A model generated the notes under the pieces. The model was not told the DNA's origin. It ran no database searches and was given only the letters and a program-made list of their open reading frames with translations. Shown here in pieces: positions 18,277 through 25,597 of a stretch of DNA of 64,000 bases. The translations under genes and the position numbers were made by a program. The stretch is from Limnohabitans sp. 2KL-1 (GTDB lineage: Bacteria > Pseudomonadota > Gammaproteobacteria > Burkholderiales > Burkholderiaceae_C): positions 735,463 to 799,462 of the forward strand of contig NZ_NESL01000002.1 in NCBI RefSeq assembly GCF_003063435.1, in the 5' to 3' direction. The first letter of the stretch is position 1. The number at the start of each line of letters is the position of its first letter.

Positions 18277-19257
18277 ATGCAGACACAACGCAGATTCATG
18301 GCCCTTGTTCTGGCGGGCTTGTTCGCCCTGCCTGCCGTCACCACCGCACAGACTTATCCCGCACGACCGGTCAAACTGGTGGTGAGTTTTGCGGCCGGTG
18401 GCCCGACCGATGTCCTGGCCCGGATCATCGCCCAAGGTCTGTCCAAAACGCTGGGCCAACAGGTCATTGTCGATAACCGTGCCGGTGGGGGTGGCGCCAT
18501 AGGAACCAGAGAAGTCGCCAAAGCACAAGCCGACGGTTACACGCTCTTGTTTGCTGGCGATGCGGCGCTGACCGTTCAGCCACAGCTGACCCCCAACGTC
18601 GGTTACGACGCACGCAAAGACTTCACACCGCTGCGTTTGGTGGCGGCGCAGGCCAACGTTTTGGTCGTGAACGCGTCCAAGGGTCTGCCCGACATGAAAA
18701 CCCTGTTGGCTCAGGCCAAGGGAAAACGCGGTGCGCTCACCTTTGGCTCAGCCGGGAACGGCTCCCCGTCGCATTTGATCGGTGCGCTTTTTGAAAATCA
18801 GGCAGGCATTGACCTGGTGCATGTGCCTTACAAAGGCGCCGCACCTGCGATGACCGATTTGATCGGGGGACAAATCGACATGTTGTTCGTCGGGACGCCC
18901 GTTGCCCTGCAAAACGCCACGCGGAAAGAGTTACTGATGCTGGCTGTGACGGGCAGCAAACGACTGCCGTCACTGCCCAACGTGCCCACCTTTGCTGAAC
19001 TGGGCATCGGTCAGTTGGGCAGCGAAACCGCTGTTTGGTGGTCCGTCATGGCCCCTGCGGGATTGCCGCAAAACATTGCGGTCAAACTGGATGAAGCACT
19101 TAAAGCCGCACTCAACGATGCCGATGTACAGAAGAACCTGAACACCCAGGGCGTGGACACGCTCAATCTGGACGCCAAAACAACAGAGCAGTGGATGGCC
19201 CGAGATCAAGCGAAATGGGCCGCCCTGATTCGCGCCAAAAAAATAGCAAGCGAGTGA
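18277..19257 (+). CDS. Bug/TctC family periplasmic solute-binding protein (2)
   Basis: Periplasmic receptor of the tripartite tricarboxylate transporter family. The ATG at 18277 has GGAG (18267-18270) 6 bases upstream and gives a signal peptide cleaved after about TTA (residue 22); an upstream TTG at 18244 is less likely. Mature QTYPARPVKLVVSFAAGG, GYTLLFAGD and HVPYKGAAPAMTDLIGGQ are family hallmarks. It is an orphan with no membrane subunits nearby. Only 5 bases separate it from the sulfatase gene, so the two are co-transcribed and may deal with the same sulfated compound. Confidence 0.92.
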   Translation: MQTQRRFMALVLAGLFALPAVTTAQTYPARPVKLVVSFAAGGPTDVLARIIAQGLSKTLGQQVIVDNRAGGGGAIGTREVAKAQADGYTLLFAGDAALTVQPQLTPNVGYDARKDFTPLRLVAAQANVLVVNASKGLPDMKTLLAQAKGKRGALTFGSAGNGSPSHLIGALFENQAGIDLVHVPYKGAAPAMTDLIGGQIDMLFVGTPVALQNATRKELLMLAVTGSKRLPSLPNVPTFAELGIGQLGSETAVWWSVMAPAGLPQNIAVKLDEALKAALNDADVQKNLNTQGVDTLNLDAKTTEQWMARDQAKWAALIRAKKIASE

Positions 19258-19262
19258 GCGTG

Positions 19263-20864
19263 ATGACCACCCAACCGAACTTCCTGATTTTCATCACGGA
19301 CCAGCACCGCGCCGATCACCTCGGGTGCTACGGCAATCCGCAGGTGAAGACGCCCCACATTGACGCGCTCGCTCAAAACGGCACCCGGTTCGACCGCGCT
19401 TATGTTGCCAACCCCGTGTGCATGCCCAACCGGGGATCGATCATGACGTCGCGAATGCCTTCGGTGCATGGCGCACGAAGCAATGGCGTTCCGCTGCCGC
19501 TGGAGTCGGTGACGTTTGCAGACCTGCTGGCCGAATTCGGCTACCACACCGGTTTCATTGGCAAAAGCCATTTGCAAAACATGGAGGACAAACCGCCACT
19601 GCTGCCCCCGGCCATTGAGCTGCCGAATACCGAAAAGTCCGGGCTTTACGCCGAAGCGCGGCGCGAGTCGCCGGATGCCGCCGCCTATGAGCAGGAGTTG
19701 CGCTCAAGCTGGCAAGACCCCGAGCACAAAATCAACTTACCGTACTACGGCTTCCAGGACGTTGTCCTGTGCAACCACCATGCGGATGAATGCTTTGGCG
19801 ACTGGTTGCGCTGGCTGCAAGCGGAACATCCGGAAAAGGCCCAGCGCCTCGGTCGGGAACACGGTGAACGCGACCCGCGCTATGTCGCGCCTCAGGCCTG
19901 GAAAACGCAGCTGGACGAGTTCACTTACCCCACGCACTACATTGCCGAGCAGACCAGCCAGTGGATACAACGCCATGTGACAGAACACCCTGAGCAACCG
20001 TTTGCGGTGATGTGCTCTTTTCCAGACCCGCACCATCCCTGGACGCCACCAGGGCGCTACTGGGACATGTACAAGCCGCAAGACATGCCGGTACCGCAAA
20101 CGCTGGGTGTCACCGACGACATGGCACCCCATGTGCGTTGGCTGATGGACGAGCGCGATGCCGGCCAAGCCAAACTCGATGGGCCGCGCCTGTTTGCTGC
20201 CACAGCACGCGAAGTGCAGGAGATCACGGCGCTCACCTACGGGATGATCACGAACATCGATGACCGCATCGGCATGGTCATGCAGACACTCAAGGCCTGC
20301 GGTGCAGACAGCAACACGGTGGTGATCTTTACATCAGACCATGGCGATCTGATGGGCGACCACGGCATCGTCTTGAAAGGCCCATTGCATTACCAAGGAC
20401 TGATCCGCGTCCCGATGATCTGGCGCGAACCTTCTAGGGGCGATGGCCACATGGCGTCCCGCCAGGACCTGACCTCGTCCATCGATCTGGGTGCAGCGAT
20501 CATCCACCGCGCGGGCATCGCAGCGCCCAATGGTGTGCAAGGCAAGCCCTTGTTCAGCCCATCCGGCGAGGTCGTCCTGACGGGACGTGATGCGGTGCTG
20601 ATTGAAGAAAACCAGCAACGCGCCTACCTGGGGTTTGAGAGGCCCGTCAAAGTTCGCACGGTCGTGACCGACACGCACCGCATGAGCGTCTTCGCCGAGG
20701 GTGACTGGGGCGAACTCTACGACCTCCAAGCCGACCCGCTGGAAAAGCACAACCTGTGGCATGCACCGCAGGCGCAAACCATCCAATGGACGCTCATGCA
20801 AAAACTGGTACAGCTCCTGATGGAACACAGTGACAGCAGTCCGAATCCGAAGCGCATTGCCTGA
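19263..20864 (+). CDS. Type I sulfatase (arylsulfatase/choline-sulfatase family)
   Basis: Hydrolyses a sulfate ester (or possibly a phosphonate) through a formylglycine made from Cys53 in CMPNR, a perfect C-x-P-x-R motif. Other family features are LIFITDQHRADHLGCYG (metal Asp pair at the N-terminus), GKSHLQ, and FTSDHGDLMGDHG with late metal ligands. At 533 residues it fits the choline-sulfatase/arylsulfatase size. No signal peptide is seen, so it should act in the cytoplasm. The ATG at 19263 was chosen because the alignment to the family begins there; upstream in-frame codons lie inside the preceding gene. No sulfatase-modifying enzyme is in the window, so maturation must rely on one elsewhere. 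Confidence 0.9.
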   Translation: MTTQPNFLIFITDQHRADHLGCYGNPQVKTPHIDALAQNGTRFDRAYVANPVCMPNRGSIMTSRMPSVHGARSNGVPLPLESVTFADLLAEFGYHTGFIGKSHLQNMEDKPPLLPPAIELPNTEKSGLYAEARRESPDAAAYEQELRSSWQDPEHKINLPYYGFQDVVLCNHHADECFGDWLRWLQAEHPEKAQRLGREHGERDPRYVAPQAWKTQLDEFTYPTHYIAEQTSQWIQRHVTEHPEQPFAVMCSFPDPHHPWTPPGRYWDMYKPQDMPVPQTLGVTDDMAPHVRWLMDERDAGQAKLDGPRLFAATAREVQEITALTYGMITNIDDRIGMVMQTLKACGADSNTVVIFTSDHGDLMGDHGIVLKGPLHYQGLIRVPMIWREPSRGDGHMASRQDLTSSIDLGAAIIHRAGIAAPNGVQGKPLFSPSGEVVLTGRDAVLIEENQQRAYLGFERPVKVRTVVTDTHRMSVFAEGDWGELYDLQADPLEKHNLWHAPQAQTIQWTLMQKLVQLLMEHSDSSPNPKRIA

Positions 20865-20890
20865 GCTGCGAGCCCAGAGCAAGCAACGGG

Positions 20891-21814
20891 CTAAGGCGGC
20901 ATCTCAAGCGATGACAACGGTGAGCCGTCGCGCTCACTCAGTGCAGCCACAATCGCAGCGATCGCTGTGCGGTTGCAAGCTTGCCCGTTGACCCTCCAAA
21001 AAAGGCACACCTCATACCGAGGCAAACCCTCGCGCACTTTCAAAGCGCACACGCTTTGCAGTTGATGCGCCGGTATCAACACCGGGTGAGGCACCACGCA
21101 GAGCATGTCGCTGCGGGCGACAAGGTCCAACAGCGTCATGTAGTCTGCGCACTGAACCTGGATGCGCGGTGCAGGCATTCGGCGCACGCGACATGCCTCC
21201 TCGATCACATTGCCTGCTGTGCCGCCGCGCCCTGAGACAGCCCAGCCAGCAGATTGGATGTCTTGCAAGGAGGTGGCCGCCAACAAGGGGTGCCCCTTGC
21301 GCGCATAAATCGTGGGCATGCTCATGTGCAACGCATGCTGATGCAGCCCACTTGCTTGGTAACGCCTTGGACGGGGTGCTGCCACCAGGTCAAGCTCACC
21401 GCCTTGCAACGCCGCCAAGAGCTCTGGCGCGCTGCTGCTGACAATCTGCAAAAGTCCTTCGGGTTCAAGCTGCCGCCACAACCCCTCAATGGCAGCGCCA
21501 TAAACGAGTGCGGCGGCAGGTGCCATGCCCACGCGCAATGTGCGAGCCAAGGGCACATCTTTTACCGCCGCTGACCGCATCAGACGCTCTAAATGCGCCT
21601 GAAAATCGGTGACTTGCGAGGCAATCGCCAGTGCGGCATCGGTCGGCCGCATCTGGCGTCCCACCTTTTCAAACAAAGGGGCTTTACACGACTTTCCCAA
21701 CGCCTGCATGGCCTGTGTGATGGCCGGTTGTGACACATTCGCTGCTTTTGCTGCACCCGCAAAACTGCCCTGCGAAATGACAAGTTGCAAATACCACAGC
21801 TGCCTGAAATTCAT
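20891..21814 (-). CDS. LysR family regulator convergent with the sulfatase gene
   Basis: A 307-residue LysR regulator: N-terminal MNFRQLWYLQLVISQGS and SQPAITQAMQALGKS form the winged helix, followed by an effector domain (residues 90-300). It faces the sulfatase gene tail to tail with 26 bases between the stops, and no strong terminator separates them. It might regulate the Bug receptor/sulfatase pair, but LysR genes usually diverge from their targets, so the link is uncertain. Confidence 0.88.
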   Translation of the reverse strand: MNFRQLWYLQLVISQGSFAGAAKAANVSQPAITQAMQALGKSCKAPLFEKVGRQMRPTDAALAIASQVTDFQAHLERLMRSAAVKDVPLARTLRVGMAPAAALVYGAAIEGLWRQLEPEGLLQIVSSSAPELLAALQGGELDLVAAPRPRRYQASGLHQHALHMSMPTIYARKGHPLLAATSLQDIQSAGWAVSGRGGTAGNVIEEACRVRRMPAPRIQVQCADYMTLLDLVARSDMLCVVPHPVLIPAHQLQSVCALKVREGLPRYEVCLFWRVNGQACNRTAIAAIVAALSERDGSPLSSLEMPP

Positions 21815-21999
21815 ATGCTCTGCTGATGTGAATACATGTCAACACCCTGGTGCCCCCGTCTGTGCGCTGGCCTCATGGATCTGCCGATCACTGCGTATGC
21901 AACACGCTCACGCCAAATTGCAAGGGCAAGGGCGCTTTCAATACCGGCACCGAAAAGTGTCATGGCGCGTGCCATCAAAAAGTGAGCGCTTTGGCACGG

Positions 22000-22416
22000 T
22001 CAACCCAACTCCAGCGCCAACCTGTCCAGGTTCTGCGCATTGGCAGGCTCCAAAATGTGCTTCATGGCCTGCGCAAACGCCGGATCGTCAAACACCTGAA
22101 GCCAGTGCACCCGCGTGCCATTGCCCTCTGGCTCGAGCGTGATGGTCAGCCTGAACAAGGGCGCGCAAGTGTGGTCAATCACCACTTGGTGGTCGGCTTC
22201 GATCTTGGCGAACACCGACTCGTTGGCGTAGCGGGTGCCGTCCGGCCCGACCATGTCAAACACCCAGTGGCCGCCATCACGAAAGTCAAAGACCTCGAAC
22301 TGGTTGGTGAACCCGCTCGGCCCCCACCAGCGGGCCAGCCGCTCGGGACTCTGGATGGCAGCAAAAATAGCCTGCGGGGTATGGGCGAAATGACGGCTGC
22401 TCTGGAAGGTGTTCAT
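22000..22416 (-). CDS. SRPBCC/AHSA1 family protein
   Basis: A 138-residue protein of the START-like/AHSA1 family, which forms a helix-grip hydrophobic pocket. Typical parts are QAIFAAIQSPERLARWWGP at the start and GGHWVFDMVGPDG in the middle; LTITLEPEGNGTRVHWLQ are the last strands. The ATG at 22416 matches the family start. The ligand is unknown; such proteins often bind lipids or act as stress proteins. It lies 59 bases downstream of the radical SAM gene on the same strand, so read-through is possible. Confidence 0.84.
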   Translation of the reverse strand: MNTFQSSRHFAHTPQAIFAAIQSPERLARWWGPSGFTNQFEVFDFRDGGHWVFDMVGPDGTRYANESVFAKIEADHQVVIDHTCAPLFRLTITLEPEGNGTRVHWLQVFDDPAFAQAMKHILEPANAQNLDRLALELG

Positions 22417-22475
22417 GGGGCAAACTCTTGGAAAACTGTCATTCAAGTAAACCACAACTTGAATTCTCCCTGGTT

Positions 22476-23567
22476 TCAAAACAAGCCCATCTGCCCCACT
22501 GGCGATGGCGGCCTGAAATCTGCCAGATTCCACAGCGGCCGCTGGCCGTTCAGGCCCAGCCGTCTGCAGGCCTTGTCAAAACGCTGGGCGATCAAATCAG
22601 CCCAAATGCCCTGGCCGCTGCGGCGGGTGGCAAAGTTGGCGTCGTAGTCCTTGCCGCCGCGCAGGTCGTGCATGCGGGCCATCACCCGGGCAGCGCGGTC
22701 GGGGTAATGCAGGTCCAGCCATTGCCTGAAAAGCGGCGACAACTCCCACGGCAGGCGCAGCACCACATAAAACGCGCTGCTGGCCCCGGCGTCGCGGGCA
22801 GCGGCCAGCACTTGCTCCATGTCGTCGTTGATGAACGGGATTTGCGGCGACACGCTCACGCCCACAGGAATGCCCGCATCGGCCAGCGTGCGGATGGTGC
22901 GCAAGCGCCGCCAAGGGGCCGCTGCGCGGGGCTCCATGCGGCGGGCCAGGTCGGCGTCGAGCGTGGTCACGCTCACGTACACGCACGCCAGTCCGCGTGC
23001 GGCCATGGGTGCGAGCAAGTCGATGTCGCGCTCGATGCCGCTGCCCTTGGTGACCACCGACATGGGGTGATGACAGTCGTGCAGCACTTGCAGCACCTCG
23101 CGGGTCAGGCGCAGTTCGCGGTCCAGCGGCTGGTAAGCGTCGGTGATGGTGCCCAGCGCCATCATGGCGGGCTTGTAACGCGAACTGGCCAGCTCGTGCA
23201 CCAGCTGATCGGCCAGCCCACGTTTGGCGATCAGCCGGGTTTCAAAGTCCAGCCCAGGCGACAGGCCCAGATAGCTGTGCGACGGGCGAGCATAGCAATA
23301 GCTGCAACCATGCTCACAGCCCCGATAGGGGTTGATGGACAGGTCAAAGCCAATGTCGGGCGAGGTGTTTCGGCTGATGGCGCTTTTGGCGTCTTCCCAA
23401 CTCCAGGTGGTGGCGATGCGCGGGGCGTCGTCATCCGTCTGCGATGGGTCGGCCCAACCGTCGTCAAACGGTTCGCGCCCGTCGCGTTCAAACCGGTGCG
23501 CCAAGCGCGTGGCACTGCCCCGGCCTTTGATGGCAGAAATCGGAACGAGAATCTGGGGGGATGTCAT
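22476..23567 (-). CDS. PA0069-family radical SAM protein
   Basis: A 363-residue radical S-adenosylmethionine protein of the PA0069 type, distantly like spore photoproduct lyase. The 4Fe-4S motif is GCEHGCSYCYA (C-x3-C-x2-C). KGRGSATRLAHRFE at the N-terminus and GFDLSINPYRGCE before the cluster are typical of the family. The reaction is not established. Directly upstream of the ATG is a palindrome resembling a LexA box, with no room for a Shine-Dalgarno, which points to SOS control and perhaps a leaderless transcript. Repair of nucleic acid damage is an inference from family similarity and this box. Confidence 0.9.
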   Translation of the reverse strand: MTSPQILVPISAIKGRGSATRLAHRFERDGREPFDDGWADPSQTDDDAPRIATTWSWEDAKSAISRNTSPDIGFDLSINPYRGCEHGCSYCYARPSHSYLGLSPGLDFETRLIAKRGLADQLVHELASSRYKPAMMALGTITDAYQPLDRELRLTREVLQVLHDCHHPMSVVTKGSGIERDIDLLAPMAARGLACVYVSVTTLDADLARRMEPRAAAPWRRLRTIRTLADAGIPVGVSVSPQIPFINDDMEQVLAAARDAGASSAFYVVLRLPWELSPLFRQWLDLHYPDRAARVMARMHDLRGGKDYDANFATRRSGQGIWADLIAQRFDKACRRLGLNGQRPLWNLADFRPPSPVGQMGLF

Positions 23568-23570
23568 GAA

Positions 23571-23586
23571 CTGTATTTTTATACAG
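23571..23586 (-). promoter_or_regulatory. LexA-like SOS box at the radical SAM gene
   Basis: CTGTATAAAAATACAG on the minus strand matches the LexA pattern CTGT-N8-ACAG and is palindromic except for its A/T centre. It ends 3 bases before the ATG, so a repressor bound here would block the promoter or start region. The TATAAA inside it could serve as the -10 box of a leaderless mRNA. Confidence 0.65.
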
Positions 23587-23676
23587 TTTTTAGCCGCCAG
23601 GTGTGGAAAAATTCAAGCACAGTCGACATCGCCCCAGCGTTGGCGGCGCAGACGCCAGCCAAAAACGCCGCAGGCC

Positions 23677-24108
23677 TCAAGCCCGAGGTGACACGCTAGC
23701 GCCCTTGAGCAAAGGGCCTGTGGCAGCAACGCAGGCGTATTCACCCACTGTGCGGGTGCTTTGCTGCTCGCCCGCCACCTCCAAGCGCCTTTCCAAAATC
23801 AGGTTCATCACCCCCGACTTTTCGTCAAGCTGACCCGCCATCCAGCCCCCCGCGAAATGCGATTGGAAATGCAGTTTCCCATCCGAGCCATGCCAAGGGC
23901 TTGCGTTGAGCGATTTGAGTTGAATCGTTCCATGGCGTTGACGCACATCCACGCTGATGCGGTAAGGCATGGCGGGCGTGCTGCTGGCCGCTTGGACCGG
24001 CGATGCCCGTTCAAAGCCAGAACACACCAAGGCTTGGTCCCATGGGGCATCCTGGCTGCAACCGGACAGGATCAACAAAGTCAACGCACCGATGGTCAAA
24101 TGGTTCAT
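23677..24108 (-). CDS. Small putative lipoprotein
   Basis: A 143-residue protein with a lipobox (LILSGC, Cys17) after a short hydrophobic segment; the ATG at 24108 is preceded by GAGGA. The mature part is predicted to be mostly beta strands (PYRISVDVRQRHGTIQL, GKLHFQSHFAGGWMAGQLDEKSG in two stretches). No known domain is recognised. It lies 109 bases upstream of the radical SAM gene on the same strand but with the LexA-like box between, so it is probably a separate unit. Anchoring in the outer membrane is inferred from the lipobox only. Confidence 0.68.
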   Translation of the reverse strand: MNHLTIGALTLLILSGCSQDAPWDQALVCSGFERASPVQAASSTPAMPYRISVDVRQRHGTIQLKSLNASPWHGSDGKLHFQSHFAGGWMAGQLDEKSGVMNLILERRLEVAGEQQSTRTVGEYACVAATGPLLKGASVSPRA

Positions 24109-24231
24109 CGTCCATTCCTCAAAAATAAAGGGATCTTGAACAACGTGTCTGAAGTCAATCTTAAAAATGCACCACCCACTTGGCGCTTTGCGCCATGAAA
24201 ACAAGCCCCTCTTGACCCACACTTGATCGCG

Positions 24232-24567
24232 TCATGGCCCACTCAAACGGCTCAACAGCAGATGCAGTGGCTCAGGCTGGCTGGGCCGCACCAGCCGCCC
24301 CACTTCATGCCCGTCGCGCAACAGCACCAAAGTGGGCCACAGCTTGACGCGGTAGCTGCGGCCCAGCGCACGGCCCGGGCCGTCTTCCACCTTCAGATGC
24401 TGCCATTGTGGCTGATCGGCCAGCGCCTTGGTGATCAGGGCTTGGGCTGCGCGGCAGTGGCCGCACCATTCGGTGCCAAATTCCAGCAGCGTCAGGCCAG
24501 GCAGCGCCTGCACATCGGCCGGGCTGGGCGCTTCGATGGCGCTCAAGTAGGGTTTGAAAGTGCTCAT
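24232..24567 (-). CDS. Thioredoxin family protein
   Basis: A 111-residue single-domain thioredoxin. The active site is WCGHC (Trp34, Cys35, Cys38) instead of the canonical WCGPC, and the cis-Pro is in KLWPTLVLLRDG. There is no signal peptide, so it acts in the cytoplasm. The start (24567) overlaps the stop of the LysR gene by 4 bases (ATGA), an unusual coupling of a regulator with a redox protein. A His next to the second Cys raises reactivity in disulfide-forming relatives, so its direction of action is open. Confidence 0.88.
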   Translation of the reverse strand: MSTFKPYLSAIEAPSPADVQALPGLTLLEFGTEWCGHCRAAQALITKALADQPQWQHLKVEDGPGRALGRSYRVKLWPTLVLLRDGHEVGRLVRPSQPEPLHLLLSRLSGP

Positions 24568-25499
24568 GGACTCACTTCGGTCGTGCAAAAAAGTCGGGAC
24601 ACCGTGGCGCGCAGCCACTGCAGACAGGGGTCTTTGTCAAAGCGCTGGCTCCAGTGCATGGACACGGTGAAATCGCGCAAAGGCAAATCGGGCTCGATCA
24701 GGGCCAGCGCGCCCGCCTCGGCAAAGCCTTGTGCAAAATTGCGCGGCATCAACACCGCCAGGTCGCTGCTGCGCACGATGCCGGGCAGCGACAAAAAGTG
24801 GCTCACCGTCAGGCGCAGGCGGTGCTGCCAATGCATCAGCTGCAAAATGCGCAAGGTGTCTGAATGGGTGCGCACGGCGGCAAATTCCAGCTCAGCCAGA
24901 ACTTCTTGCGCCGTATCGGTTTCGGTGTCCGCTTTTTGCAAGTCGCGCCAACGCCGCGCCACCGGATGGCCCTGGCGCATCAGCACCACATAGCGGTCGC
25001 TCAGCAAGGGCTGCTGCAAGGTGTCGCTCACCTCGGGCAAAAAGCCAATGGCCAGGTCCAGCTGGCCGTTGTCCAACGCGGGGCCGATTTTGTCGTGCGG
25101 CAGCGGCATGGCTTCGAGCCGCATGCCCGGCGCGTGGCGCTGCAAGGCCAGCACCAGTTCGGGCAAAAAACGCGCTTCGCCAATGTCGCTCAAGTGCACG
25201 CGCAACACGCGGGCCGAGCGCTGCGGGTCAAACAGCTGCGATGCGTTGAGCGCGTCTTCCAGGGTGCCCAGCGCCAGTTGCACCGCCTGTGCCAGCCGGT
25301 CTGCACGCGGCGTGGGCCGAACGCCCGCACCACTGCGCTCGAACAAAGCGTCGCCCAGCACCGCCCGCAGACGCGCCAGCCCCTGGCTGGCCGCTGGTTG
25401 CGACATGCCCAGCTGCTGCGCGGCCAGGCTCACGCTGCGCGTGCGCCACACCGCGTCAAACAAGCGCAAGAGGTTCAGGTCCAGGTCTTTGATATTCAT
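24564..25499 (-). CDS. LysR family regulator divergent from iorAB
   Basis: A 311-residue LysR regulator with winged helix at residues 1-65 (LNLLRLFDAVWRTRSVSLAAQQ then GMSQPAASQGLARLRAVLGD) and an effector domain. It is divergent from the indolepyruvate oxidoreductase genes with 95 bases between starts, the classical arrangement for a regulator and target, and overlaps the thioredoxin gene at its end. Confidence 0.9.
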   Translation of the reverse strand: MNIKDLDLNLLRLFDAVWRTRSVSLAAQQLGMSQPAASQGLARLRAVLGDALFERSGAGVRPTPRADRLAQAVQLALGTLEDALNASQLFDPQRSARVLRVHLSDIGEARFLPELVLALQRHAPGMRLEAMPLPHDKIGPALDNGQLDLAIGFLPEVSDTLQQPLLSDRYVVLMRQGHPVARRWRDLQKADTETDTAQEVLAELEFAAVRTHSDTLRILQLMHWQHRLRLTVSHFLSLPGIVRSSDLAVLMPRNFAQGFAEAGALALIEPDLPLRDFTVSMHWSQRFDKDPCLQWLRATVSRLFCTTEVSP

Positions 25500-25582
25500 T
25501 CAATGCATACCGTTTATTCAGAATATTTTATGTACTTATACGTAAGATGGTCTTTGCCCCTTGAACGCGGGCACCACAACGC

Positions 25583-25597
25583 AAGGAGCGTGCTTTG
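25583..25597 (+). promoter_or_regulatory. Ribosome-binding site that fixes a TTG start for iorA
   Basis: AAGGAG (25583-25588) lies 6 bases before TTG (25595-25597). The next in-frame ATG is at 25634, inside conserved sequence, so TTG is the likely start. Confidence 0.75.
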
